The notes: a model not told the origin generated them from the letters alone. A stretch of DNA of 64,000 nt from JAEZPW01 sp035629075 (GCA_035629075.1 DASPIK010000013.1:6342-70341), one strand, 5' to 3'. Positions 32,221 to 41,950 are shown, numbered from the stretch's first letter. A program made the numbers and translations.

Positions 32221-33888
32221 ATGGCAGACAAGAAGCTACAGATCGTGCCGCTTGGTGGTTGCGGCGAGTTCGGCATGAATTGCACGGCGGTACGCTATGG
32301 CGACGACATCATCGTCATTGACGCCGGATTAATGTTTCCCGGAGCAGAGTTGCTGGGCGTCGACATCGTCGTGCCTGACATCTCCTACCTGCTCGAGAAT
32401 CGCGAGCACGTCCGCGCCATCGTCCTGACGCACGGCCACGAGGATCACATCGGGGCTGTCCCTTGGATATTATCGGAGCTAAACGTCCCGATTTATGGCA
32501 CCGAGTTCACCCTCGCCTACATCGAGGACAAACTCGACGAACGCAAGCTTCTCGACGACGCCATTCTCAACGAGATCGTACCCGGCGAGCGGTTCACCAT
32601 CGGGCCGTTTTCCATTCATCCGATCCAGGTCACGCATAGTCTGGTGGATTGCGTGGCGTTGGCTATCACGACTCCTCTGGGCGTGATCATCCACTCGGGC
32701 GACTTTAAGGTCGATCCGACTCCGACGGACAACCGCCTTTTTGATTTGCACACTTTTGCGGAGTACGGCAAGCAAGGCGTCCTTGCATTGTTGCAGGACT
32801 CTACCAATGCCGAGCGCCCCGGCTATACGCCCAGTGAACGCGCTGTCCGTCCGCGCTTTGACGACGTGTTTTCGCACGCCAAGCAGAAGATTTTTGTCTC
32901 CTGCTTTTCTTCGTCGATCCACCGCATCAAGCTAGCGATCGAGATTGCCTACGAGCACAACCGCAAGGTCGCGCTGATTGGGCGATCGATGATTTCGTCC
33001 GCCGAAATCGCTCAGGACCTCGGATACATTGAAATTCCTGATGGGACGCTGATCCATCCCGGCGACGTGAAGAGCTATCCGGCCGATCGCGTGTGCATCC
33101 TGATCAGTGGCACGCAAGGCGAACCGATGTCGGCGCTTTCGCGCGCTGCCGTCGACAGCCACAAGCACGCGAAAATCGATGCCGGAGACACGGTCGTGCT
33201 GTCTTCGAGGATCATCCCCGGCAATGAAAAGCCAATCTACCGCATGGTGGATCACCTCTTCCGGCGCGACGCGCACGTCATTTACGAGGACGGGTCCAAG
33301 CCTCCGGTGCACGTCAGCGGACACGCCAGCCAGGAAGAACTCAAACTCCTGATCAACCTCATCAAGCCGAAGTACTTTATTCCCATTCACGGTGAATATC
33401 GGCAGCTCAAACTTCACTGCGAACTCGCCGCTTCCATGAAGGGCGCCGTCGGTCACGCAATCATGATCGAGAGCGGCGACGTGCTGGAGTTCGACGGCAT
33501 TGCAGCCCGCAAGACGGATCGAGTAAACGTGGGCCGTGTGTGCATTGACTCAGGATCGATGGGCGAGGTAGTGGAAGATCTTATCATCAAGGATCGTCGC
33601 CTGCTTAGTGAAGACGGCTTCGTGTTGCCTATCATCGCCATAAACAAGCTGACGGGACGGGTTGAGACCACGCCAGAGATCGTCATGCGAGGCTTCGCGG
33701 GCTTCGGCGAGAACGGATTTCTCGGCGAGGCGCGCGACGTAGTCATGCGCACGCTCGAAGCATCAAGCACCGAAGAGAAAGCCGATTACGGCGTGATCAA
33801 GGAAAAGATCCGACAGGACCTGAAGCGGTTCATTGTGAAGAATACCGCGCGACGGCCGCTGATCATGCCAGTGATTCTAGAAGTCTAG
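32221..33888 (+). CDS. rnj: Ribonuclease J (metallo-beta-lactamase/beta-CASP nuclease)
   Basis: 555 residues, the usual RNase J length. It degrades and matures RNA, with endo- and 5'-to-3' exonuclease activity. The N terminus has IVPLGGCGEFGMNCTAV and the Zn-binding H-G-H-E-D-H-I-G motif from residue 69 (second His H71). Further metal ligands lie in VTHSLVDCVALAI and IIHSGDFKVDPTP. The beta-CASP motifs are VSCFSSSIHRI and ISGTQGEPMSAL, and HVSGHASQEELKL and YFIPIHGEYRQLKLH complete the fold; a C-terminal domain follows. ATG 32221 fits family starts; the frame is open 105 bases upstream with no similarity. Confidence 0.96.
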   Translation: MADKKLQIVPLGGCGEFGMNCTAVRYGDDIIVIDAGLMFPGAELLGVDIVVPDISYLLENREHVRAIVLTHGHEDHIGAVPWILSELNVPIYGTEFTLAYIEDKLDERKLLDDAILNEIVPGERFTIGPFSIHPIQVTHSLVDCVALAITTPLGVIIHSGDFKVDPTPTDNRLFDLHTFAEYGKQGVLALLQDSTNAERPGYTPSERAVRPRFDDVFSHAKQKIFVSCFSSSIHRIKLAIEIAYEHNRKVALIGRSMISSAEIAQDLGYIEIPDGTLIHPGDVKSYPADRVCILISGTQGEPMSALSRAAVDSHKHAKIDAGDTVVLSSRIIPGNEKPIYRMVDHLFRRDAHVIYEDGSKPPVHVSGHASQEELKLLINLIKPKYFIPIHGEYRQLKLHCELAASMKGAVGHAIMIESGDVLEFDGIAARKTDRVNVGRVCIDSGSMGEVVEDLIIKDRRLLSEDGFVLPIIAINKLTGRVETTPEIVMRGFAGFGENGFLGEARDVVMRTLEASSTEEKADYGVIKEKIRQDLKRFIVKNTARRPLIMPVILEV

Positions 33889-33893
33889 CGTTC

Positions 33894-33907
33894 TTCCCGG
33901 CCGGGAA
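33894..33907. repeat. Perfect 14-bp palindrome between convergent genes
   Basis: TTCCCGGCCGGGAA, without a loop, in the 21 bp between the rnj stop and the stop of the FAD oxidase. It may aid transcription termination in both directions but lacks a U-tract. Confidence 0.4.
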
Positions 33908-33909
33908 TC

Positions 33910-35067
33910 TTACAGCACCGCTGTTTCGTGCACCAGATCGCCTTCCTGAAAACGTTCGAGGCGCAGCACTCGGTGATCGACCACTTCCGTCGTGCCGGTC
34001 AGGATCAGATCCGAAACGATCTTTCCAGTTGCGGGTGCGTGCATCACGCCGTGGCCGCTGAAGCCGTTCGCCAGGAATAATCCGGGGCACGCCTCCACAG
34101 GTCCCAATATGCTGTGGTGGTCCGGAGACATCTCGTACAGTCCAGCCCAGGCTCTTTTCGGGTTTACTGCGACGTTCTCAAAGCACGGCACCCGGTCCGC
34201 AGCTCGTACAAGTATCTTCTCCAAGAAAGTTGGGTCAAACTGTAACTTGAATCCGGGCGTCTCTTCGCCGTCGTTCCACGCCAGTAGGAACCCCAAACCC
34301 TCCGGCCGAAAGTGGAACCCGGTTGACATGTCAATGGTCATGGGCGCCGATCTTGGATAGCCGTCAAACGGTTCGGTAGGTACGAGCATTCTCCTCAGCG
34401 GTTGCACGGGGACGCAAATGTTCACCATCGAGGCAATCTGTGCCGCCCATGCTCCTGCGGCATTCACCAGTTTTCGGGTTGAGACGTGTCCTCGAGTCGT
34501 TTCGACGCCCGCGATTCCGTACCTGTCAACCTCGATACCGGTCACTTCGGTCGAGCGCCATATCTTAGCGCCATGTTCCGTTGCCCATGATGTAAAGCCG
34601 TTCATCGCGCTGTACGGATCGACGAAGCCGTCTGTGGAGCAGAAACTGCCGCCGACGATGTCATCCGATCGGAGTTGGGGAAACGCGCTCGCAATCTCCT
34701 CGCGGGAAACGATGGATACATTCTGCAAGCCGAGTGCCTTCTGTCGCGTTTGGTTTTCGCAGAGGTACTGCATGTGCTGCTTGGTCGCAGCCAGAAAAAG
34801 GTAGCCCTGTGGCCGATACCCGCATGGATAGCCGAGACGCTCTTCAAAGTTTGCATAGAACGGAATTGAATAGAGCGACATCCGGATGTTCACGGCTGTC
34901 GAGAACTGGGCGCGCACGCCGCCCATGCTCTTTCCTGTTGAACCTTTGCCCTGATGCGATTCCCTTTCAATGATCAGAACATCGCGGCATCCAGCCGCAG
35001 TCAGGTGGTAAGCGATACTCGCGCCAACGATGCCTCCGCCGATGATCACTACTTCCGCTGTGTGCAC
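33910..35067 (-). CDS. FAD-dependent oxidoreductase of the DAO/sarcosine oxidase family
   Basis: 385 residues. The ADP-binding motif VVIIGGGIVGASIAYHLTAAG is at residues 5-25, followed by the E of LIIERES. A DAO-type substrate domain fills the middle (GGVRAQFSTAVNIRMSL near the isoalloxazine, then RSTEVTGIEVDRYGIAGV), and GLYEMSPDHHSILGP plus FLANGFSGHGVMHAPATGKIVSDLI forms the C-terminal FAD site. It probably oxidises a secondary amine or amino acid (sarcosine, glycine, proline or hydroxyproline type), giving an imine and H2O2 or reduced carrier. I set GTG 35067 as the start because GGAGG is five bases upstream; a TTG at 35100 is less likely. It is convergent with rnj. Confidence 0.88.
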   Translation of the reverse strand: MHTAEVVIIGGGIVGASIAYHLTAAGCRDVLIIERESHQGKGSTGKSMGGVRAQFSTAVNIRMSLYSIPFYANFEERLGYPCGYRPQGYLFLAATKQHMQYLCENQTRQKALGLQNVSIVSREEIASAFPQLRSDDIVGGSFCSTDGFVDPYSAMNGFTSWATEHGAKIWRSTEVTGIEVDRYGIAGVETTRGHVSTRKLVNAAGAWAAQIASMVNICVPVQPLRRMLVPTEPFDGYPRSAPMTIDMSTGFHFRPEGLGFLLAWNDGEETPGFKLQFDPTFLEKILVRAADRVPCFENVAVNPKRAWAGLYEMSPDHHSILGPVEACPGLFLANGFSGHGVMHAPATGKIVSDLILTGTTEVVDHRVLRLERFQEGDLVHETAVL

Positions 35068-35232
35068 GCACGCCTCCGTCCGTAAGCGCCGCTGTTGCAC
35101 TTCGTGATGAGGAGCAGGTAAAGCTCCGTGCGGCGATCAACTTTCCTAAGATGCGCCCCGAGAACATTCGGCTTATCAATCAGCTTCTACTCTGGTAAGG
35201 TGGCCCTTACTACCACTCACAAGCTGGGCCCC

Positions 35233-36489
35233 ATGACATACCGCCATAAGATGCGGCTCGTAAATATTCTCGTAATCATTCTTGCTGTTCTGATCGTCGC
35301 TCTCGGCTTTCTCGTGTTCGGGCCGGGCCGGCAGTACCTCCGCGCCGCCGCGTTGCTCCAGCGCATTGGCGATGGCCATGGCGACGGAAAGCTCGCTGAC
35401 TACGATCGCCATCCGGTCGAGGAATTCGAGACGTCCATTCCCAACGGCGCCACACCGATAGCTGGCAGGCTGTACATTCCCCGCGGCGTCCCGAATCCGC
35501 CGGCGATGGTTGTGGTTCACGGGATCCATCGCCTCGGGATACAAGAACCGCGGCTGATGGCATTTTCCAGGGCGATTTCGGCCAGCGGCATCGTGGTACT
35601 AACTCCCGAACTTGAGGACATCGCGGACTACCGCATCACCGAGAAATCTGTTCAGACCATACGTGCCGCAGCGAAGGTGCTACACGAGCGCACAGGCGCG
35701 AAGGTCGGCGTAATGGGCTTGAGCTTCGCCGGAGGTTTGTCGCTGATCGCAGCTTCCGATGCGAAATCCAGCGCCGACATCGGTTTCGTGATTTCCGTCG
35801 GCGGCCATCACGATCTGGCACGAGTCTCTGAGTTCCTCGCAACTGATCGGATTCCGCACCCCGACGGAACAGTGGAGACCGTTCAAGCGCACGAATACGG
35901 CGCACTCGTTCTCGTCTATTCCCACCCCGAGGACTTTTTCTCGCCCGCAGACGTACAGCAGGCCCGCGAAACCCTCCGCTTGCAACTCTGGGAGGAACCG
36001 GACGCGGCCCGGCGGGCCGCTGCCAAGCTCAGTCGGGCCGGACGTGCGAAAATGGAACTCCTGCTGACCCACAAGAAAGAGGCTCTCGCCGACGAGTTGC
36101 TGGCCTCAGTCCGGAAGCACGCGAACAGCATGGCAAGCGTGTCGCCGAGCAACAATCTTTCTCAACTACGGTCGTCGGTTCTATTGCTGCACGGGGTAGG
36201 TGATTCGGTGATCCCCACTTCCGAGATTCTGTGGCTCGAACGGGAGGTGGCAGCCCGGTTCCTGAAAGCATCGCTCGTCACTCCGATTCTCAGCCATGTC
36301 GACGTAAGCAAGACTGCGAAGCTGTCAGACAAGTTGGAGCTGGTGCGGTTCATCGCAATCATGATGAAGGAAGCTGAGCGTTGCGCCGATGAGGCTGCCT
36401 CAGCTCGGCATGCCCGACGGTTCCATGGCAGCAACATCGATGTCCATTCCGCAGCGCTGCACGGAGGTGCGATTGGTTACGCTCGATGA
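35233..36489 (+). CDS. Membrane-anchored alpha/beta hydrolase
   Basis: 418 residues from ATG 35233 (ATG 35251 also possible). One N-terminal membrane helix (about residues 9-29, VNILVIILAVLIVALGFLVF) anchors the protein. The hydrolase fold follows: PAMVVVHGIHRLG supplies the oxyanion-hole H-G, VGVMGLSFAGGLSLIA supplies the nucleophile elbow G-L-S-F-A-G, and SSVLLLHGVGDSVIPTSEILWL holds the acid Asp; a His in ILSHVDVSK is the likely third residue. Substrate unknown; the family includes dienelactone hydrolases and peptidases. The 3' end overlaps the threonine dehydratase gene by 17 bp. Confidence 0.8.
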   Translation: MTYRHKMRLVNILVIILAVLIVALGFLVFGPGRQYLRAAALLQRIGDGHGDGKLADYDRHPVEEFETSIPNGATPIAGRLYIPRGVPNPPAMVVVHGIHRLGIQEPRLMAFSRAISASGIVVLTPELEDIADYRITEKSVQTIRAAAKVLHERTGAKVGVMGLSFAGGLSLIAASDAKSSADIGFVISVGGHHDLARVSEFLATDRIPHPDGTVETVQAHEYGALVLVYSHPEDFFSPADVQQARETLRLQLWEEPDAARRAAAKLSRAGRAKMELLLTHKKEALADELLASVRKHANSMASVSPSNNLSQLRSSVLLLHGVGDSVIPTSEILWLEREVAARFLKASLVTPILSHVDVSKTAKLSDKLELVRFIAIMMKEAERCADEAASARHARRFHGSNIDVHSAALHGGAIGYAR

Positions 36490-37474
36490 CTTCAAGCAGG
36501 CTCAGTCTCGTCTGAAGGCTATTGCGACCCGCACGCCCTTGGTCCAGTGCCACTTGCAGAATGACGCCCGACAACTCTGGTTCAAGCCGGAAAGCTTTCA
36601 GCCGATTGGCTCGTTTAAGCTACGGGGCGCTTACAACATGATTTCGTGTCTTCCAGTCGAAGACCGCCAGCGGGGAGTGATTTCGTACTCAAGCGGCAAC
36701 CATGCCCAGGGAGTTGCCTATGCTGCTCGCGCACTCGGTGTAAAGGCCACAATCGTTATGCCGAGCAACGCCCCGAAGGTCAAGGTTGACAGCACAGCTT
36801 CCTATGGCGCTGAAATCGTCATGGTCGGCCCCGGCAGCCACGAACGCAGGGCCAAGGCCGAGGAGTTGGCGGCCGAGCACGGTTACGCGATTGTGCCCCC
36901 CTACAACGACGAGCGCATCATTGCCGGTGCAGGCACCGTAGGCATTGAGATCGCAGAAGACATGCCTGACGTTGAGGTCCTACTGGTCCCGATCGGCGGC
37001 GGTGGGCTGATCAGCGGTACAGCCACCGCGCTGAAGCTTTCTCGACCCGGCGTCAAAGTCGTTGGTGTTGAACCGGAGTTGGCGTCCGACGCCCAGGCAA
37101 GCTTCCGTGCGGATAAAATCGTCGAGTTTTCGGCCGCTGACGTGTCCCGAACCATTGCGGACGGACTTCGGACGCAGTCGCTGGGCACCATAAATTTCGA
37201 GCATATCCGCAAGTACGTCGATGACATCGTTACTGTCACTGAAGAAGAGATCCGCGCGGCGGTGCGCCGAATGGCCACGACCGCTAAGCTCGTAGCCGAA
37301 CCCAGCGGTGCAGTTACGTTTGCGGCATTTCTGTTCCACGGGCACGAGTTGCCCAAGGCAAAGCGCCACGTCGCCGTCATCAGCGGTGGGAATATCGAGC
37401 CTGGTGTGCTGGCGGAAATCATCGAAGGCAGTGCGCCTGAAGTGACACCTGCGGCACGGTTCACGAATCCTTAA
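36473..37474 (+). CDS. Threonine/serine dehydratase (PLP)
   Basis: 333 residues. It deaminates threonine to 2-oxobutyrate or serine to pyruvate. The Schiff-base Lys is K49 in PIGSFKLRGAYN; SSGNHAQGVAYAA binds substrate; LVPIGGGGLISGTA is the glycine-rich phosphate loop; VISGGNIEPGVLAE closes the fold. There is no C-terminal ACT-like domain, so it is the catabolic (TdcB-like) or single-domain form and not allosteric IlvA. I set TTG 36473 because GGAGG (36463-36467) is five bases before it and the protein then has family length; GTG 36467 overlaps the GGAGG. The start is inside the end of the hydrolase gene, so they are probably coupled. Confidence 0.9.
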   Translation: MVTLDDFKQAQSRLKAIATRTPLVQCHLQNDARQLWFKPESFQPIGSFKLRGAYNMISCLPVEDRQRGVISYSSGNHAQGVAYAARALGVKATIVMPSNAPKVKVDSTASYGAEIVMVGPGSHERRAKAEELAAEHGYAIVPPYNDERIIAGAGTVGIEIAEDMPDVEVLLVPIGGGGLISGTATALKLSRPGVKVVGVEPELASDAQASFRADKIVEFSAADVSRTIADGLRTQSLGTINFEHIRKYVDDIVTVTEEEIRAAVRRMATTAKLVAEPSGAVTFAAFLFHGHELPKAKRHVAVISGGNIEPGVLAEIIEGSAPEVTPAARFTNP

Positions 37475-37620
37475 CCCGCTGCTCGCCTTAACTCCGGGTG
37501 ACGGAATGCGGTTTCAAACGTCTGACCTACCAGGGTTCAGTGTGTCTGTATCGAAAAGGGCTAGAGGTCTCGATCCAAGCAGCCAGGCCTGATGGCGTGG
37601 CATTTAGGAGCAAAGCACTC

Positions 37621-39135
37621 ATGACGCAATCTTTGCGGTTATTGGCCGCGATGTTGGTCGTCTTTGCGGGCTCACTCGCGCTCGCGCAGGATGGAAAGCC
37701 ACAGACGAGCGCAGGGCAGGAGCAGAAATCCAAGCCCCGCCCGAGCGTTAAGACGGCTACCACCCCGGCTAAGCTTGCCAAGTTTTTCCCCTACCAGATT
37801 CATGAACGCAAACTGGCTAACGGCCTGCCCGTCATCATCATTCCGACTCCGGAATTCAAGGACATGGTGACGTACTCCACACCGGTCTTCGCGGGTTCGC
37901 GCAACGAAACCCAAAAGGGCAAGACAGGGCTGGCGCACCTTTTCGAGCACGTCATGTTCCTTCACCAGTATGGCGGCGTGAAGAACGGCTACGAAGAGCA
38001 CGTCCGCGAGATGGGGGCGCACAACAACGCGTTCACCAGCTACGACATCACGTTCTACCATCCGACGACGTTCACTTCGAACCTCATCGGCCCCGTAATG
38101 CGAGGCGAGAAGCAGGTTCCCGGCCTGGTCGAACTGGAATCTGCGCGCTTTAAGAATCTGTCGGTCGACCGCAAGACATTCGAGGTCGAAGCTGGTGCGG
38201 TGCTCGGTGAATATCGACGCATCTTCTCAGACCCGACTGAGAAGATGGTCGAGATGCTTTCGCCGCTGGCCTTCCCCACCCATCCGTATGGTCACACGGT
38301 GATCGGCTACTACGATGACGTGGTAAACATGCCCAATGCGTGGGACGCCGCGTGGGAGTTCTACCGAGGCTACTACCAGCCAAACAATGTAGCGCTCGTC
38401 ATCGTCGGTGATGTCGATCCCGCTAAGCTGATGCCCGAGATCGAAAAGCGATACTCCGACTGGAAGCCTGTACCGGTTCCGAAGATCGCGCCCGAAAAGG
38501 AACCCAGCAAGGAAGTATCGGTTCATGTACCTTGGGACGCCGAAGTTTCGCCTCATGTGATGGTGGGCTATCATACTCCGGCGATGGTGCCCGGGACCAA
38601 AGATGGTGCTGTAACGCAGATCCTTTCAGAGTTGTTGGTTTCCCGGTCCGCGCCTCTTTTCCAGAAACTCCGGTACCAGAAGCAGACCGTAACCAACATC
38701 GGGTTCGCACTCCCGGTCGAATCGAGCGATCCTGGGTTGCTGCTGCTCGATACCGAACTGTTGTTGGAGAAATTCAAAACAGACGGAACGGCCTATCCGA
38801 ACGACGTCAAGGCCGACCTGATCAGCGGCATCGAAGAACTGAAGACCTTCTCCAAGACTCCGAAGGCAGCGACGACGCTCGAAGTCGTTAAGAGTAAGGT
38901 CCGCAACGATTTTCTCCATGCGCTGGATTCGACCGGCAGCATCGCCGAGGCGTTTGCTACGACGTACCGCTATACGCGTGATGTAAACACGATCGACAAA
39001 ATGATGGCGGCCATCGATTCGCTCACGCCCACCGACATCGACAACTACGCCAAGAAAAACTTCACCGACCAACGCCGTGTGATCGCCACCATGTGGTATG
39101 GCGAAACCAAATCCGAAACAGCGGAGGTGAAGTAA
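37621..39135 (+). CDS. M16 family zinc metallopeptidase, catalytic subunit
   Basis: 504 residues. A signal peptide (MTQSLRLLAAMLVVFAGSLALAQ) is followed by a proline/lysine-rich linker. The M16 zinc motif H-x-x-E-H is H106-L-F-E109-H110 in LAHLFEHVMF, with the distal Glu expected about 75 residues later. Two M16 halves make the usual open clamshell (second half from NVALVIVGDVDPAKL). It is a periplasmic peptidase of the M16B type, which degrades peptides. The next gene encodes a partner lacking the zinc motif and starts one base before this stop codon ends, so a heterodimer is likely. The frame is open 123 bases upstream, but the signal peptide fixes the start. Confidence 0.94.
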   Translation: MTQSLRLLAAMLVVFAGSLALAQDGKPQTSAGQEQKSKPRPSVKTATTPAKLAKFFPYQIHERKLANGLPVIIIPTPEFKDMVTYSTPVFAGSRNETQKGKTGLAHLFEHVMFLHQYGGVKNGYEEHVREMGAHNNAFTSYDITFYHPTTFTSNLIGPVMRGEKQVPGLVELESARFKNLSVDRKTFEVEAGAVLGEYRRIFSDPTEKMVEMLSPLAFPTHPYGHTVIGYYDDVVNMPNAWDAAWEFYRGYYQPNNVALVIVGDVDPAKLMPEIEKRYSDWKPVPVPKIAPEKEPSKEVSVHVPWDAEVSPHVMVGYHTPAMVPGTKDGAVTQILSELLVSRSAPLFQKLRYQKQTVTNIGFALPVESSDPGLLLLDTELLLEKFKTDGTAYPNDVKADLISGIEELKTFSKTPKAATTLEVVKSKVRNDFLHALDSTGSIAEAFATTYRYTRDVNTIDKMMAAIDSLTPTDIDNYAKKNFTDQRRVIATMWYGETKSETAEVK

Positions 39136-40736
39136 TGAGGATCACCAGGAATTTCGTAGTATTTTCGGCAATTCTGGCTTGTAGCCTTTCGCTAAGCGCA
39201 CAAACTCCAAAGAAGGCGCCCGGGACAAAGGCGAGTGCTGGCGCAAACCTCATCACAATTGCTTCCCCGTCCCCGCTGATTCACCTGAAGATCATGGTGC
39301 AGGCTGGCTCGGCTGAAGACCCGGCGGGCAAGGAAGGCGTTGCGGCCATGGTGTCCGATACCATGGTTGAAGCCGGATTTGGAGACCCGAAGGCCCCGGT
39401 CACCAAGGAGAAACTGGCTGAAATCACCCGACCTTGGGGTGACGCTGCCATGCCTTCAGCGCGTGTCGACAAGCAGGTCACAACCATCTCCGCGACCGTA
39501 CCGAAGTCGGCTTTCCCGCAGTTCGTCAACCAGGTACTGAGGCCGATGCTCAACCAGCCACTCTGGGACGAGAAGGAGATCGATCGGCTTCGGACCGAGT
39601 CGCTTTCCCAGATCACTTCGCGACTGCGGTTTGAACAGCAAGAGATGCTGGGTCTCGAGACGCTCGACAACTATGTCCTGGCCGGCACACCGCTTGACCA
39701 CCTCGCTGTCGGGACAGTGGCGGGATTGAAATCGGTCACCAAAGCTGATCTGGCGGCATTCTTCAAGAAGTATTACACCGCGGGCAACATGACTGTGGCG
39801 CTGAGCACGAACGACCCGCAGATCCTGAAACTTGTGCGGAGTGCGCTACCCACAGGTCCTGCCGTGGAACATCAGCGCAAGTTCCAACCGGAGGGTATCA
39901 AAGGACGGCAGGTGCTCATCGTTACCACGCCGAACGCCATCGCAACCGGCTTGCACGCTGGGTTTCCGATTAGCGTAAAGAGAGGCGATCCGGACTACTG
40001 GCCGCTCTTTGTTGCGAGTACCTACCTCGGTGCGCACCGTGATGACTTCTCGCTGCTGTATCAACTGATTCGCCAGGCGCGCGGCTACAACTACGGCGAC
40101 TATGCCTATATGGAGTACTACGCGATCCGTCCGTATTCCCTATTCCCTCCTCCGGGGACGCCACGCGACGCACAGTATTACAGCCTCTGGATCCGTCCGG
40201 TCGGCCATCAGTACGCGCACTTCATCATGAAGGCCATGACGGCGGAATTCGATCGCTTCGTCAAGAACGGCATGACACCCGAACAGGTGGCCAAGTCGAA
40301 AACGAAGGCGCGCACACTGTACCTGAACTACGCCGAGAACACCGAGCGTCAGCTTGGGTACAAACTTGACGACGCGTTCTACGGGACCACAAATGGCGGT
40401 TACATCGACTCGATGCTGAAAAGCATCGATGCAGTCACGCCGGAACAGGTGAATGCGGCGATTAAAAAGCACTTGCAGGTGGAGAATCTCAAGTACGTCA
40501 TCGTCACGAACGAAAAGAACGCGGACCAACTCGCAAGTGACATCGCCAACAACACCAACGTGGTCTCAAAGACCAACGAGGAGTATCACATCGCCGAACC
40601 GATTTCTGAAGAGAAACAGCAGATGCTCAAGCAGGACGAGCAGTGGAAGGCGTACCCGCTGAATATCGACCGCGACAGCATCCGAATTGTGAAATCGGAT
40701 CAACTGTTTGAAACCAGCGGCTTGGCTGGCAAGTAG
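39135..40736 (+). CDS. M16 family peptidase-like protein, non-catalytic partner
   Basis: 533 residues with a signal peptide (MRITRNFVVFSAILACSLSLSAQ). The overall fold is M16 (IHLKIMVQAGSAEDPAGKEGVAAMVSDTMVE at the position of the zinc helix), but the H-x-x-E-H is replaced by V-A-A-M-V-S-D-T-M, so no zinc site is possible. The C-terminal half keeps the substrate-contact region, with tyrosines and an Arg in QARGYNYGDYAYMEYYAIRP. This matches the inactive subunit of M16B heterodimers. ATG 39135 overlaps the preceding stop by one base, implying equimolar synthesis. A GC hairpin follows at 40787. Confidence 0.92.
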   Translation: MRITRNFVVFSAILACSLSLSAQTPKKAPGTKASAGANLITIASPSPLIHLKIMVQAGSAEDPAGKEGVAAMVSDTMVEAGFGDPKAPVTKEKLAEITRPWGDAAMPSARVDKQVTTISATVPKSAFPQFVNQVLRPMLNQPLWDEKEIDRLRTESLSQITSRLRFEQQEMLGLETLDNYVLAGTPLDHLAVGTVAGLKSVTKADLAAFFKKYYTAGNMTVALSTNDPQILKLVRSALPTGPAVEHQRKFQPEGIKGRQVLIVTTPNAIATGLHAGFPISVKRGDPDYWPLFVASTYLGAHRDDFSLLYQLIRQARGYNYGDYAYMEYYAIRPYSLFPPPGTPRDAQYYSLWIRPVGHQYAHFIMKAMTAEFDRFVKNGMTPEQVAKSKTKARTLYLNYAENTERQLGYKLDDAFYGTTNGGYIDSMLKSIDAVTPEQVNAAIKKHLQVENLKYVIVTNEKNADQLASDIANNTNVVSKTNEEYHIAEPISEEKQQMLKQDEQWKAYPLNIDRDSIRIVKSDQLFETSGLAGK

Positions 40737-40786
40737 AAGCGCATTTCAGGCCCAAAAGGCATTGCAATCGTTCAGTGAGTGATTGT

Positions 40787-40807
40787 GGGCGGGTACACCA
40801 CCCGCCC
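40787..40807. terminator. GC-rich hairpin after the M16 pair
   Basis: GGGCGGGT (40787-40794), ACACC loop, ACCCGCCC (40800-40807). No U-tract follows. It probably marks the end of the M16 operon. Confidence 0.5.
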
Positions 40808-40959
40808 CTAACGTTCACACCGATGGCGCGGATCAAAGGACATCGACTCCTGCCCCAACCAGGATCGCTCTACCGAACCACTTCGACGAGATTCGCGGTA
40901 TTCTGTCTTTAGGGACGTGCCTGAGGCACACTCTGCCCAAAGCCGAACTGAGTATCACG

Positions 40960-41943
40960 ATGACGACATCTAGACGCATTTGTTTTCTTCTTGCGACTAT
41001 CGCTTTCTTGGCCGGCGCGACGCTCGCCTATGCGGCGGAAGTTGAGCGCGGCGTGACTGTTGCTCCCCTGACCATTCACATATCGCCGGACGCCACATCG
41101 GCCAAGCTGGCGAACATGGACCGGGGCCGTGAGCTTGTGGTGCTTGAACGCAGCCGGGACTGGATCCACGTCACCGCTGATGTCACCCGAGAACGCACCG
41201 TCACAGGATGGATGAAGGATCAGGCCGTCGTGCGTGCGAACACTCCTAACGGCGACCGAATACTGTTCGGCGAGGCGGCAGATTCCGAGGCGGAGGCCAG
41301 CCGTCGTCATGGCCGTCGCGGCGCCGCACAGGACGCCATGCGGCTATACGCCTTCACCGAGGAGTATTTTCCGAAATCGCCGCTTGCGGGCGAAGCGCTC
41401 TACCGCGCTGCCGACATCCGATGGCAGCTCGAAAAGGCCGATGTCATGTCCAGACCATCCGCAAAAGAGCGCGATGCGTACCTTCGCACCGGCATGGAAG
41501 AAGATTGGATGAGAAGGGTGATGAAGAAGTACGCCGGTACGAAGTGGGCCGACTTGGCCGCATTCGCTCTCATCGATAACAAGCTCTGCGGTGACTGGAA
41601 GGGCGAGTCTAAGTGCCCGGAGAAAGAAACCGAGATGTACGAGAAGTACGCCGCCGAGCGTCCACAATCTCCATCAGCGGCTGAAGCCCTCTACCAGGCA
41701 GCTTGGCGTCAATCCGCGCTGATCCAGATCTATAGAACTGAAAACAAGGCAAACAAGGCGGATGAGGCCAAAGCTCGTGCGCTCGCATTGGCGCAGAAGA
41801 CCGTTTCCCAGTATCCCAATAATGTTGACTGGTCCGCACGGGCGCAGCGATTGGTTTTCCTCGTCGACCAAGGAATCCCGACCTACGGCACGGCTGCTGC
41901 AACTTCAAGCAGCGACGACGACGGGCCATCCCAACGTCCTTAA
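40960..41943 (+). CDS. Periplasmic SH3-like and TPR-like repeat protein
   Basis: 327 residues. A signal peptide covers about residues 1-27 (ICFLLATIAFLAGATLAYAA). A bacterial SH3-like domain follows (about 35-95: LTIHISPDATSAKLANMDRG to WMKDQAVV). After that come helical repeats of the BamD/YbgF tetratricopeptide type (QDAMRLYAFTEEYFPKSPLAGEALYRAADI; EKYAAERPQSPSAAEALYQAAW; ALALAQKTVSQYPNN). It contains a Cys pair (C..C in KLCGDWKGESKCPEKE). No catalytic motif. I infer a scaffold binding peptides or peptidoglycan in the periplasm. Downstream is a 12-bp hairpin, then uppP. Confidence 0.8.
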   Translation: MTTSRRICFLLATIAFLAGATLAYAAEVERGVTVAPLTIHISPDATSAKLANMDRGRELVVLERSRDWIHVTADVTRERTVTGWMKDQAVVRANTPNGDRILFGEAADSEAEASRRHGRRGAAQDAMRLYAFTEEYFPKSPLAGEALYRAADIRWQLEKADVMSRPSAKERDAYLRTGMEEDWMRRVMKKYAGTKWADLAAFALIDNKLCGDWKGESKCPEKETEMYEKYAAERPQSPSAAEALYQAAWRQSALIQIYRTENKANKADEAKARALALAQKTVSQYPNNVDWSARAQRLVFLVDQGIPTYGTAAATSSSDDDGPSQRP

Positions 41944-41950
41944 CGGCTGA

